Shown: in pieces, positions 1 to 8,418 of the stretch
Position numbering within the stretch: position 1 is the stretch's first letter
How the letters are laid out: each line of letters begins with the position of its first letter
From: Phycisphaerales bacterium Planc_01
GTDB taxonomy: Bacteria > Planctomycetota > Phycisphaerae > Sedimentisphaerales > Anaerobacaceae
NCBI GenBank assembly: GCA_001603075.1
Contig: LVBB01000099.1
Span: 21,418 to 85,417, forward strand
DNA length: 64,000 nucleotides
Direction: 5' to 3'
Made by a program: the position numbers and the translations under genes
The notes under the pieces: generated by a model
Told to the model about the DNA's origin: nothing
Seen by the model: only the letters and a program-made list of their open reading frames with translations
The model's database searches: none

Positions 1-1
1 C

Positions 2-1147
2 GAGCCGATGACGGGTCGGCGGCGCACGACGTTTCCGACGGTCGTGGCGGGTATGACGGCCAATCCGCTGGCCTCGCCAACCACGGCGGTGGTGCTGGCG
101 GAGTTCTCCGACGGCTCGCCGGCCATCGCGTTGAACAAGCTCGGCGCCGGCAGCGTGCTGTTGCTGAATTGGCACGCCGAGAACGAGATGCCGCCGGCTG
201 TTTCGGAGACGGTCAAGCTGACGCTGGGCGTCTGGACGACGGGCGGTGGGAAGGTCCTGCTGGCCACAACGGAGGCGACCAAGGCCGAGTATGGCACGGG
301 CCCGCTGGACGCCGCCAGGAATGCGCTGACGCGGCTGGGGTGTACGCCGGGAACGATTGGTGCCGAGCGTATCGCGACACTGGCGGCGGGCAACGTGCTG
401 GTTCTTCCGGCGGTGTATGTCATCGACGAGAAGACGGCGGGCGACGTAGAGGCGTTCGTCCGGCGAGGCGGGCAGGCGCTGGTCATCGACGGCCCGGTCA
501 AGTCGATGCACCTTCCGGCGGTTCGACGGGTCACCGGATTCGAGCGGCCGGGACGCTACACCAACCGTGACGAGGTCATCCGTTCGACCGGCCGCAGTCC
601 GCTTGTCCCGCGCGGCGAGCACCAACTCGACCTTGCCAGGGAACGGGCCCGGGCCCAGAAGTGGGCGCAGTTTCGCACCGAGGGCGTCAGCGATCTGGTC
701 CGTGACGTCTATCGCCGGGCCAAGGCCGTCAAGCCGAAGGCCCAGGTCACCGCGGCAGTCCTCAGTTCCCTCGATGCGGCACAAGCGGGGTACCAGGACT
801 GGCCCGGCTGGCTTCGCGAAGGGACCATCGACTATGTCGTCCCGATGGCGTATGGAGCGGATACCCGCCGGCTTGGCCGCGAGATCGCGCAGTGGAAGAC
901 CATCGATCCGCGTCTGGCCCGGATCATCCCGGGGTTGTCGATCTACGATACGCGGGACGGTCGGACCGTCACCCGCGACGTGGGCGTGATCCGCGAGCAA
1001 CACGGACTCTGTCGGCAGCAGGGAGCGCACGGCAACGTCTACTTCTCGCTCCCGTACCTCAATGACGAGGTGATGAACCTCTTCCGCCGGGAGTTCTATC
1101 CCCGCGAGGCTTCCGTCTACGTCCCGCCCCTGAAGCCGGTCCGCTGA
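2..1147 (+). CDS. glycosyl-hydrolase-like protein (GHL10/COG1649 type), 5' partial
   Basis: The frame is open to the left edge, so the true start lies outside the window. About 382 residues are visible. The first 190 or so form an alpha/beta region with small hydrophobic strands (for example GNVLVLPAVYVI and GGQALVIDGP), resembling the glutamine-amidotransferase-like domain that accompanies some beta-galactosidases. From about residue 205 the sequence resembles the C-terminal half of a family-10-like glycosidase barrel: WAQFR, then VKPKAQVTAAV, GYQDWPGWL and the IDYVVPMAYG block. Only half of that barrel is apparent, so the architecture is unusual (fusion, insertion or old rearrangement). It converges on the NhaC-type gene with only 16 nt between stops. 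A role in polysaccharide breakdown is inferred; the substrate is unknown. Confidence 0.6.
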   Translation, partial: EPMTGRRRTTFPTVVAGMTANPLASPTTAVVLAEFSDGSPAIALNKLGAGSVLLLNWHAENEMPPAVSETVKLTLGVWTTGGGKVLLATTEATKAEYGTGPLDAARNALTRLGCTPGTIGAERIATLAAGNVLVLPAVYVIDEKTAGDVEAFVRRGGQALVIDGPVKSMHLPAVRRVTGFERPGRYTNRDEVIRSTGRSPLVPRGEHQLDLARERARAQKWAQFRTEGVSDLVRDVYRRAKAVKPKAQVTAAVLSSLDAAQAGYQDWPGWLREGTIDYVVPMAYGADTRRLGREIAQWKTIDPRLARIIPGLSIYDTRDGRTVTRDVGVIREQHGLCRQQGAHGNVYFSLPYLNDEVMNLFRREFYPREASVYVPPLKPVR

Positions 1148-1163
1148 CGCGCGAGCGGCCGGA

Positions 1164-2837
1164 TCAACCTGTCGGATCGAGCCGCCGACCTGCGAGCAGC
1201 AACGCCGCCACGACAGCCAGGACGCCCAGGGCCAGGCCGCAGATCGGCGCCAAGCCGAGGCTGCACGGGATATAGGCGGCGATCAGGGCGATGGCGGCAA
1301 CCGTCAGGCTGTAGGGCAACTGTGTGCGGACGTGCTGGATCAGGTCGCACGAACTGGCCACGGAGCTGATGATCGTCGTGTCGGAGATCGGCGAGCAGTG
1401 GTCCCCGAAGATGGCGCCGTCGAGGATCGCGCCCAGGCTGACCATCGTCGTCAGTCCATACGAGCTGCCGTCGAGGGCAAAGGCGATGGGAATGGCGGTG
1501 GGAATCAGGATGGCCATCGTGCCCCAGCTCGTTCCGGTGGCGAAGGACGTCAGCGAGGCCACCAGGAACAGCAGGGGAGCGAACCAGTGGGCCGGGATGC
1601 GATCGGCCAGCAGGCTGGTGAGGAAGTCGCCGGTGTGCAGGCTCTGGCAGCAGTGTTTCAGCGACCAGGCAAGGACCAGGACAACCGACGGCAGCAGGGC
1701 ACGTCTGATCCCGCGAAAGATGCAGCCGGGCAGAGCCGACATCGGCAGCGAGCCGGACAGTCGTCCGCAGAGCGTCGCCAGAACGATCCCGAACAGGGCC
1801 GCGCACATGAGAATGAAATGGCTGTTCTCCGAGGCGCTGATCACCAGTCGCCAGTAGTCCCAGCTCAGGACCGAACCGCCATCGGCCAGTCGGGCGGGTC
1901 CGCTGCCGTCGATCCAGAGCCCGGTGATGTGAAAGGCCACCAGTCCTCCCAGTGGCAGCAGGGCGTTGCGGGCCAAGCCGGGGGCGGGGGCGTCTGGCCT
2001 TGGTGGTGCGGTCGGCGGGGCAAAGGCCTGTCCGTCGCCGGTCTGCTGTTCGGCCTTGCGCATGGGGCCGAAATCGCGGCCGGCCAGGATGTGGGCGAAA
2101 ACGAAGACGAGCATCAGGAGGCAGTAGAATCGATAGCTCAGAGCGTCGAAGAACATGCCGTAGCCTGTCTTGCCCATCCCGAGTTGGGCGCTGACGTCGG
2201 CGAAGAGGCCGACTTCGTAGGCGATCCAGGTGCTGACGACGGCCAGGCCGGAGACGGGGGCGCTGGTGGCATCGACGAGGAAGGCCAGCTTGGCCCGGCT
2301 GGTGCTGAAGCGGTCGGTGATCGGCTGCATCATCGAGCCGACGATGATGGCGTTGGCGTAGTCATCGATGAAGCAGACGACGCCCATCACGGCGGTGGCC
2401 GTCTGTGCCGATCTTTTGCTTCGCACCCGCCCGAGCAGCCAGAGGACGATGCCGGCGAAGCCTCCGGCGGCGATGACAATCTCCACGAGCGTGAAGATCG
2501 GGGGGATGAACGAGAGGATCAGCAGATTGGTTCCGCTGGACAGCGTTGTGGCCAGGTACGACCATGTGGCGACGATGCCTTGAAGCCATGCCTGTCCGAC
2601 CGTCGGCGCCTGGGGAACCGCACTGAGCAAGCCGCCGACGAGGATGGCGACTCCCAGGCTGACCATGACGTGGCGCGTCAGAAAGGCCAGAACGATTGCC
2701 AGCAGCGGGGGGACGATGCTGTACCAGTGGCCGGCGGACGCAAGGCCCTCGGTGCCGCTGTACCATGCCGCCAGGGTACACACCGATGCAAACACCACTG
2801 CCGCGACGGCAATTCGGGTGATCCCGTCTGTCTTCAA
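1164..2837 (-). CDS. Na+/H+ antiporter, NhaC family
   Basis: Predicted 557-residue integral membrane protein with about 12 hydrophobic segments. Family signatures are visible: VCFIDDYANAIIVGSMMQP in the first half, then SWGTMAILIPTAIPIA and GAIFGDHCSPISDTTIISS, the hallmark of the NhaC/Na_H_antiporter superfamily. It would exchange Na+ (or another solute) for protons across the inner membrane. The frame stays open for more than 120 further codons upstream, but that extension is Arg/Pro-rich and unlike a transporter. I place the start at the TTG at 2837, which has GAGG five bases upstream and gives a normal family length. A longer start is the main alternative. The substrate cannot be read from sequence; related proteins include malate:lactate antiporters. 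Confidence 0.83.
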   Translation of the reverse strand: MKTDGITRIAVAAVVFASVCTLAAWYSGTEGLASAGHWYSIVPPLLAIVLAFLTRHVMVSLGVAILVGGLLSAVPQAPTVGQAWLQGIVATWSYLATTLSSGTNLLILSFIPPIFTLVEIVIAAGGFAGIVLWLLGRVRSKRSAQTATAVMGVVCFIDDYANAIIVGSMMQPITDRFSTSRAKLAFLVDATSAPVSGLAVVSTWIAYEVGLFADVSAQLGMGKTGYGMFFDALSYRFYCLLMLVFVFAHILAGRDFGPMRKAEQQTGDGQAFAPPTAPPRPDAPAPGLARNALLPLGGLVAFHITGLWIDGSGPARLADGGSVLSWDYWRLVISASENSHFILMCAALFGIVLATLCGRLSGSLPMSALPGCIFRGIRRALLPSVVLVLAWSLKHCCQSLHTGDFLTSLLADRIPAHWFAPLLFLVASLTSFATGTSWGTMAILIPTAIPIAFALDGSSYGLTTMVSLGAILDGAIFGDHCSPISDTTIISSVASSCDLIQHVRTQLPYSLTVAAIALIAAYIPCSLGLAPICGLALGVLAVVAALLLAGRRLDPTG

Positions 2838-3168
2838 GGCATCCTCGATTCGGTTGATCGTTCCGTCGCCGCCGCTTCGGCAGGCGTACGAGTCGAGTGT
2901 TTCGTGTTGGGGGTATTCTCCCGGAAGATACCGTGAACGCAAGAGCAAAGATCGATTCTCGCTGGCCAGGGCCGGCCCGCCGTCTTTCGGGGACGGGTGG
3001 AACGCCCGACTCCTCGCGGTGGACGGCCGGATGGCATGGTCCGATATAGATCGTCGTCGTCGTCCTTGTAGGCCGTGACGGCTGTGCCGATACCGGTGGC
3101 GCCGAGAACGCGGCGATGTTGTGGCGAGTAAAATCAACGATATTAGTATTGATAAGGGTGTTTTTCGC

Positions 3169-3197
3169 TTGCATTCCTGACGAAACCAGGATATAAT
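3169..3197 (+). promoter_or_regulatory. sigma70-type promoter for the small lipoprotein gene
   Basis: TTGCAT (3169-3174), a 17-nt spacer, then a perfect TATAAT (3192-3197). The expected transcription start near 3204 gives a leader of about 77 nt before the ATG at 3281. The rest of the 2838-3280 gap, upstream of the divergent antiporter gene, shows no other convincing element. Confidence 0.6.
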
Positions 3198-3280
3198 GTG
3201 GCGGTATTCGGGGTGGTGCAAGGGAGAGGTAAGAAGACAGTTTCACAGGGCTCGGGTGCGTGGTGGATAGGGAGTGCATT

Positions 3281-3547
3281 ATGAAGATGGCTCTTGTCGC
3301 ATTGCTCTTGGTGTTGCTTGTCGTAGGCTGCGCTACGACGAATCGCAAGGGGCTGATTGCCGCCGGATATGCCCCGGAGTACGTGGACGGCTATGTCGAC
3401 GGCTACTCGGCCGGCTGCAACACCATCGGCCACCCGTTCTATCGCTTCACACGCGACACCGCGCGGTACAAAGAGGACACCCGCTACAAGAAGGGCTGGG
3501 AAGACGGCTTCGCCATCGCCCGCACCGACTACGCTGCCGTGTGGTAG
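3281..3547 (+). CDS. small lipoprotein of unknown function
   Basis: An 88-residue precursor. The N-terminus MKMALVALLLVLLVVGC is a lipoprotein signal with lipobox L-V-V-G-C, predicting a lipid-modified Cys17 and an envelope location. The mature part is short and aromatic/polar, with a repeated D-G-Y pattern (VDGYVDGYSAGC) and a second similar segment (KKGWEDGFAIAR). Such repeats resemble the short Y/W-D-G repeats of small envelope proteins, but I do not recognise the family. The ATG at 3281 is preferred over an in-frame GTG at 3260 because GGGAG precedes it and the signal peptide then begins correctly. The gene has its own promoter and a good terminator, so it is probably monocistronic. Confidence 0.7.
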   Translation: MKMALVALLLVLLVVGCATTNRKGLIAAGYAPEYVDGYVDGYSAGCNTIGHPFYRFTRDTARYKEDTRYKKGWEDGFAIARTDYAAVW

Positions 3548-3760
3548 AAGCTGATTCTTCTGCCGGTTCGGTTACGCACCTTCGGCGAGGTTCGCGCTGG
3601 TGTTCTCCTGCTGATTTGGCACCTGCCTGGATATGGAGTAGACTTTCCTTGGGGCCTCTCTCACTGCCGCTCGGACAGGCGGTCGTGTCGCTGCGAAGCT
3701 GAAGTGAGGAAGGGGTCGCATCCACGCTTGGTATCCAGCGCGAGCTGGACAAATTCGGAT

Positions 3761-3807
3761 GCGGCACGCGCCGCTCCGCCGCCTCAGGCGCGTGCCGCTA
3801 TTTTCTT
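3761..3807 (+). terminator. rho-independent terminator
   Basis: Perfect 12-bp stem GCGGCACGCGCC (3761-3772) pairing with GGCGCGTGCCGC (3787-3798), 14-nt loop, followed by TATTTTCTT. It lies about 210 nt downstream of the lipoprotein stop on the same strand; no other plus-strand gene is between them. Confidence 0.7.
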
Positions 3808-3859
3808 GCGCAGTAGAGGGGGCATTTCGACCGTCGCTGACACGTTCGCAGGAGCGAAG

Positions 3860-3894
3860 ACAAGCAAAGAGCCGCGTGGCATCGCTCACGCGGC
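3860..3894 (-). terminator. rho-independent terminator downstream of the SeqA-N-like gene
   Basis: Inverted repeat GCCGCGTG (3871-3878) / CACGCGGC (3887-3894) with an 8-nt loop. Read on the minus strand, the hairpin is followed by TCTTTGCTTGTCTT, a U-rich tail. It sits about 55 nt after the minus-strand stop at 3951 and faces the plus-strand terminator at 3761, so the two insulate convergent transcripts. Confidence 0.6.
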
Positions 3895-3950
3895 CCGATC
3901 GTGCGGAGGGTTGGTAGAGGGACGGACGACGTCAAGCCGCCTCAGGACGG

Positions 3951-4193
3951 CTACAACAGTACGACCTGATCTTCTTCCTCGGAGTACTCCTTGGGTTCGG
4001 CCTTGTGCGACCGCATGGAGACCGGACGCTCCGGCTCCGGGCTGCACGCTTCGAGCGGCGACCATCGGCTCTTGGCCTTCTTGACGATCTGGATCAGGCG
4101 TCCGATCACGGAGTCGGGTGTGTCGTCGAACGGGTCCACGACCAGGCCTTTCAATTCCTCGAAAAGCTCCTCGGATATCTGGATGGTCTTCAT
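3951..4193 (-). CDS. small SeqA-N-like protein (possible ribbon-helix-helix)
   Basis: An 80-residue protein beginning MKTIQISEELFEELKGLV. This opening closely resembles the N-terminal oligomerisation domain of SeqA (MKTIEVDDELY in E. coli), a ribbon-helix-helix-type fold. The predicted helix VIGRLIQIVKKAK follows. The remaining 40 residues are polar and charged and do not resemble SeqA's GATC-binding domain, so a replication role should not be assumed. The start is set by an excellent GGGAGGAG Shine-Dalgarno at the right distance; an upstream in-frame extension lacks one. It lies downstream of aroC on the same strand with a 162-nt gap. DNA binding or protein pairing is plausible but unproven. 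Confidence 0.6.
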   Translation of the reverse strand: MKTIQISEELFEELKGLVVDPFDDTPDSVIGRLIQIVKKAKSRWSPLEACSPEPERPVSMRSHKAEPKEYSEEEDQVVLL

Positions 4194-4355
4194 CGTTCTC
4201 CTCCCTTGGCAGGGTCGATTGTCGGGTCCGTGCGGCCGCATGCCGCACACGATCACCTCCGGGAAAGTATACGAAGTAATTCCGCGCGGGGGCGAATCGC
4301 AGACCGGTTGTTTCGTCCCGGCCCAGACAGAGATCGCAGGCGATCTGCTCGTGCG

Positions 4356-5684
4356 TTATCCGACCCTGGCCTTGAGGGCCTGGTAGCCGTAGTGCATCAT
4401 GAGGTGGTCGAGGATGACCAGCGCTGTGAAATTCTCGGCGACCGGCCAGATCCGCGCGACGATCGTCGGGTCGCGCCGGGTGATGGCCGCCAATTGCGTG
4501 TTCTCCTGGGTGTACTTGTCGATCGTCTTCTGGGCCTTGTCGATGGTGGGCGTCGGCTTGACCGCCAGACGGGCGACGATGGGCTGACCTGTAGTCAACC
4601 CGCCGGTGATGCCGCCGGCGTTGTTGGACTCGAAGACCACCTTGCCGTCGACGGCCCGCATCTGGTCGTTGTTCTGGTAACCGGTCATGTCCTTGACCGC
4701 GAACCCGGCGCCGATCTCGACGCCCTTGACGGCACCGATGCCGAGCATACGGCCCAGTTCGGCATCGAGCTTGTTGAAGACCGGTTCGCCCAGTCCGATC
4801 GGAGCGCCGAGGACGACGACCTCGACGAGTCCGCCGGCCGAATCGCCGCCGGCCGAGATCTTGTTGCAGGCGTCGAGCATGGCCTGTCCGGCGTCGATGT
4901 CAGGGCAGTTGACCACCGCGTGGACTCCGTATTTGTCGCGGACCTCCGCATGGCTCATCTGCGGGGCCTTGTCGCGGATGGGATCGATCTCCTGTTCGAT
5001 CTGGGCCATGACCGCCGCCTTTTCGAGGAAGCGCATGTCCATCGTGATGCGGCCCTTGGCGTAGACCTCCTGATAGAACGGGTCCAGATCATGGCGCATG
5101 GTCTTATAGCGGTTGCTGGATTCCATCGCCTTCTCGTAGGGCACCTCAGGGCATCGGACGCCCGCGATCTCCTTGATGTAGGCGAAGACCTCGATGCCGC
5201 ACTTCTTGAGGATCTTCTTGGCGACGTAGCCGGCCGCGACGATCGTCGACGTGTACCGCCCGCTGAAGATGCCGGCGCCGATCGCGTCGTCGTCCGGACC
5301 GTACTTGACGAAGCTCGCATACGAGGCATGGCCGGGTCGGGGCGTGCGGTTCGTGTCCTGGTATTGCTTGATGTGGATGAAGTGCCGGTCCAGGTTTGGG
5401 ATCAGGATCACCAGCGGGGTGCCGTTGGTGTGGTTCTTGTTGCCGGCGTTCTCGATGGTGTCGGCGGCATTGAGACCCGCATAGATGATCGGCAGGTCCG
5501 GCTCCTTGCGCGGGCTGCTCAGCTCGTCGGCGCCGGGCTTTCGCAGCAGCAGATCCCCGTAGATCTCCTGCTCGCTCAGCAGCATCCCCGGCGGCACGCC
5601 CTGAATCGTGCTGGCGAGCCCCTCCTGGTACGAGCCGCCGGCGACGGTGAGCTGAAAGTTGTGTCCAAGGTGACATCCAAGCAT
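4356..5684 (-). CDS. aroC: chorismate synthase, divergent active site
   Basis: Would convert EPSP to chorismate with reduced FMN, the last step of the common aromatic pathway. A 442-residue protein; family blocks are clear: GVPPG (29-33), RPGHASYASF (116-125, carrying the equivalent of E. coli His106), GAPIGLGEPVF, IGAVKGVEIGAGF, SNNAGGITGGLTTGQ and DPTIVARIWPVAE. Two features depart from the family. GESHG, which carries catalytic His17, reads GGSYQ, so Tyr19 replaces His with no change in spacing; and the FMN/substrate loop GGGRSSARET reads GAGIFSGRYTST. About 50 extra residues follow (roughly 165-215). The start ATG at 5684 has AAGGGG seven bases upstream. It follows aroA on the same strand (128-nt gap), which supports a genuine shikimate role. 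Confidence 0.85.
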   Translation of the reverse strand: MLGCHLGHNFQLTVAGGSYQEGLASTIQGVPPGMLLSEQEIYGDLLLRKPGADELSSPRKEPDLPIIYAGLNAADTIENAGNKNHTNGTPLVILIPNLDRHFIHIKQYQDTNRTPRPGHASYASFVKYGPDDDAIGAGIFSGRYTSTIVAAGYVAKKILKKCGIEVFAYIKEIAGVRCPEVPYEKAMESSNRYKTMRHDLDPFYQEVYAKGRITMDMRFLEKAAVMAQIEQEIDPIRDKAPQMSHAEVRDKYGVHAVVNCPDIDAGQAMLDACNKISAGGDSAGGLVEVVVLGAPIGLGEPVFNKLDAELGRMLGIGAVKGVEIGAGFAVKDMTGYQNNDQMRAVDGKVVFESNNAGGITGGLTTGQPIVARLAVKPTPTIDKAQKTIDKYTQENTQLAAITRRDPTIVARIWPVAENFTALVILDHLMMHYGYQALKARVG

Positions 5685-5812
5685 TCCGAATCCCCTTTCC
5701 AAGTCGGGTTGTCGATATCAAGTGGATTTTACAATCTGCTCCGGTCCAAGGCAAGCGCGCTTGCCCCTGGCAGAGAATGTTTCACTCCTGACGGCGGGGT
5801 TTCGGCTGGCCG

Positions 5813-7093
5813 TCAATCGAGGAGCGTCATGTCGGCCCCGACCGACCGCATCAGGTCCACGAAGGCCGGAAACGTCACGGCGATGGCCTCGGCCGTATCG
5901 ATGGTGCACGGCGCGTCGAGCCCCATCGCCGCCAGCGACAACGCCATGACGATGCGGTGGTCGCTGCGCCCGTCCAGGCGGGCGGCCCTCAACTTGCTGT
6001 GGTGCACGACCAGGCCGTCGGGCAGTTCTTCGACGTGGGCGCCCATTTTCGCCAGTTCCTGGGCCATGCAGGCGATCCGGTCGGTCTCCTTCATCCGCGC
6101 CTGAGGCACGTTGACCAAGCGGGTGGTCCCCTCGGCGTAGGCGGCGGTCACCGCCATCGCCGGCAGGGCGTCGGGCGTGGCGTTCATGTCGATCTCGACG
6201 CCCTTGAGCGCAGCAGCCCTGACCGTGATGGCGTTGGCGTCGATGGCGATGTCGGCCCCCATGGCCCGCAGGTAGTCCACCACCGCCTTGTCCGGCTGGC
6301 TGTCGGCGAAGTCCAGCCCTTCGAGCGTGATCCCGTCGGCGAACAGTGCGCCGGCGCAGAGGAAGAAGGTCGCGCTGGAGAAGTCGGCCGGGACGGGCAT
6401 GTCGTATGCCTTGTACCGCTGGCCGCCTTTGACATGGAAGCGGCGCATTCGGTCGTTTTCGCAGGCGATCCCTTGCTTGTCGAGCCAGTCGAGCGTCATC
6501 TGCACGTACCCCGGCTCGTTGAGCAGCGTCACGTCGATCTGTGTGTCACCGGCCGCCAGCGGCGCGCACATCAGCAGGCTCGTGACATACTGGCTGGTCT
6601 TGGCCTCAATACCGGTGTGGCCGCCCTTGAGCTGTCCGCCGACGCGGACGGGGGCCTTGCCGTTGCCCTTGAGACTGACACACTCGGCGCCGAGGTCCTG
6701 CAATGCCTCCAGCAGGGGCCCGACCGGGCGGGTCTGGATCTGCGCGTCGCCGGTGAAGGTCGTGCTGCCCCCGAGCTCGGCCAGGGCGGCCGAACCCATC
6801 GCGATCCGCAGGGTCGTGCCGCTGTTGAGCACGTCGATTGTCTCGACCGGCGCGACGATCCGACCGCCGACCCCGGTCACCTTCCAGGCCGTCGGGTCGC
6901 TGGTGTCGATCTCGGCCCCCAGCGCGCGGTAGCACCGCACCGCCGCCTCGCTGTCACCCGAGAGCAGGGGGTTGCGAATGACGCTGTGGCCGTCGGCCAG
7001 TGCCGCAACAGCTACCGCGCGGATTGTATGCGATTTCGACGCCGGGATCAGGACGCGCCCGCGCAGTCGCGACTTGCCCGAGACAAGCTGCAT
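5813..7093 (-). CDS. aroA: 3-phosphoshikimate 1-carboxyvinyltransferase (EPSP synthase)
   Basis: Transfers the enolpyruvyl group of PEP to shikimate-3-phosphate. A 426-residue protein of normal length with the expected blocks: IPASKSHTIRAVAVAALADG at the N-terminus (Lys and Ser/Arg of the substrate site), LNSGTTLRIAMGSAAL, GDAQIQTRPVGPLLEAL, PADFSSATFFLCAGAL, then ARMKETDRIACMAQEL and DHRIVMALSLAAM near the C-terminus. The NSGTTLR version of the PEP loop differs from the classical NAGTAMRP form. The ATG at 7093 has GGAG upstream and starts exactly at the conserved fold; the frame extends further 5' but overlaps the upstream gene. It begins 20 nt after the DUF1080 stop, so the two are probably co-transcribed, with aroC following. 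Confidence 0.92.
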   Translation of the reverse strand: MQLVSGKSRLRGRVLIPASKSHTIRAVAVAALADGHSVIRNPLLSGDSEAAVRCYRALGAEIDTSDPTAWKVTGVGGRIVAPVETIDVLNSGTTLRIAMGSAALAELGGSTTFTGDAQIQTRPVGPLLEALQDLGAECVSLKGNGKAPVRVGGQLKGGHTGIEAKTSQYVTSLLMCAPLAAGDTQIDVTLLNEPGYVQMTLDWLDKQGIACENDRMRRFHVKGGQRYKAYDMPVPADFSSATFFLCAGALFADGITLEGLDFADSQPDKAVVDYLRAMGADIAIDANAITVRAAALKGVEIDMNATPDALPAMAVTAAYAEGTTRLVNVPQARMKETDRIACMAQELAKMGAHVEELPDGLVVHHSKLRAARLDGRSDHRIVMALSLAAMGLDAPCTIDTAEAIAVTFPAFVDLMRSVGADMTLLD

Positions 7094-7113
7094 CGTCTGT
7101 CTCCGATGTACGG

Positions 7114-8418
7114 CTAATCCAGCGGCTTGATCCGGATGTTGCGGAATTCGAGGTAGTCCCCATGCCCGCAGAATCCGATGTGGCCCTTCGCGTTCTTCAG
7201 CCCGGGATGGTCTCGGCCGTCCATCGTCTTCGGCGTGCTGGCCTCCTCGATGTTGGCGTCGACGATGGTCGTGCCGTTCAGGTTGATCGTGATGTGCGGC
7301 CCCTTGGCGATCACCTCCTGGGTGTTCCATTCGCCGACGGGCTTCTGATGGCCGCGCTTGGCCGGGACTACGCCGTAGATCGAGCCGTGATACTGATACG
7401 GCTGGAGATTGGCATATTGCGGGGCGGTGTCATCCAGAATCTGCAGTTCCATGCCCGCGTACGCCGCGTCGCCCGACAGCGGCGTGCGAATGCCCAGCCC
7501 GTTGTTGGCGCCGGGGGTGAGCTTGAACTCGAAGCGGAAGATGAAATCGCCGTACTGCTGGGCCGTGTACACGTTGCCGCCGGCCTTCTTCGGGTCGCAG
7601 ATCATCCGGCCGTCCTGGGCGTAGTAGCCGGTCGTGTTGCCGGTCCAGCCGGTCATGTCTCGGCCGTTGAACAGCGGCTCGAAGCCCGCCAGCCGCTCCT
7701 CGGAGGTCAGGATTTCACGGATATAGATATTCCTGAAATAGAGAAAGTTGCCGTGGTTCTGCAACTCGATCTGGCCGGTGGGATAGATCGGTTTGCTGCG
7801 GTCCCAGTAGTTCTCCAGGACGACGTTGTCCACGACGAGTTCGTCGTTCAGGTAGATCGTGACGTTTTCACCGACCATGATGATGCGGAAGGTGTTCCAC
7901 TGCCCGACCGGCTTGTCGGCCACCTTCGTCGGCTTGCTGGGGTTCTTCTGATTGTTGTACAGACCGCCCGAGCCGACCTGGGCGCCGACGGATTTGAGGG
8001 CCGTGTCCCAGATCTGGACCTGGGGCGAGCCGCGCAGGTAGATGCCGCTGTCGCCGCCTTCCTCGATCTTCCAATCGACGAGCATCTCGAAGTCGGCATA
8101 ATCCCTGGCGGTGCAGAGGCTGCGGCCCTTGCCGTCGAAGACGAGCACGCCGTCAACGACCTTCCAGTGAGCCCGCATGTTGTCGTTGGCTTCCTTTTGC
8201 AGTTCGTCGAGCTTGTCGGGGTCGAGTTCCGCCCGCTTGTCCGGGTTGTCGTACGGACCCTTGAGCAGGCCCTTCCAGCCGGTGAGGTCCTTGCCGTTGA
8301 ACAGGGCGGTGAAGCCTTTCGGGGGCTGATTCAGCGTCTCGGCCTGGGCGGCGACGGTCATCGCCAACAGCGAAACCACGGCCAGAACGGCGGCTCGATG
8401 GAATGTCTTGCTTCTCAT
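7114..8418 (-). CDS. secreted protein with two DUF1080 domains (3-keto-disaccharide hydrolase-like)
   Basis: A 434-residue precursor with a Sec signal peptide ending AAQA-ETL (cleavage about residue 24). Two DUF1080 beta-jelly-roll domains follow. The first (about 30-225) begins GFTALFNGKDLTGWKG and the second (about 240-434) begins GFEPLFNGRDMTGWTG; each carries the aromatic and Gly-rich core (for example GGDSGIYLRG and GANNGLGIRTP). Known family members hydrolyse 3-keto-glycosides or bind glycans in the periplasm, and the family is greatly expanded in planctomycetes. The ATG overlaps the stop of the upstream gene as ATGA, suggesting translational coupling, and aroA follows 20 nt downstream. 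Pairing with shikimate genes looks positional rather than functional. Confidence 0.85.
   Translation of the reverse strand: MRSKTFHRAAVLAVVSLLAMTVAAQAETLNQPPKGFTALFNGKDLTGWKGLLKGPYDNPDKRAELDPDKLDELQKEANDNMRAHWKVVDGVLVFDGKGRSLCTARDYADFEMLVDWKIEEGGDSGIYLRGSPQVQIWDTALKSVGAQVGSGGLYNNQKNPSKPTKVADKPVGQWNTFRIIMVGENVTIYLNDELVVDNVVLENYWDRSKPIYPTGQIELQNHGNFLYFRNIYIREILTSEERLAGFEPLFNGRDMTGWTGNTTGYYAQDGRMICDPKKAGGNVYTAQQYGDFIFRFEFKLTPGANNGLGIRTPLSGDAAYAGMELQILDDTAPQYANLQPYQYHGSIYGVVPAKRGHQKPVGEWNTQEVIAKGPHITINLNGTTIVDANIEEASTPKTMDGRDHPGLKNAKGHIGFCGHGDYLEFRNIRIKPLD

Noticed and set aside
2838-3221. N-terminal extension of the NhaC-type protein
   Set aside because: Residues before the TTG at 2837 are Arg/Ser/Pro-rich and unlike a transporter; the TTG has a proper ribosome-binding site and normal family length.
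4005-6104. 699-residue plus-strand frame opposite aroC and the end of aroA
   Set aside because: Antisense shadow of well-supported genes; composition skewed to Asp, Arg and Val without fold signals.
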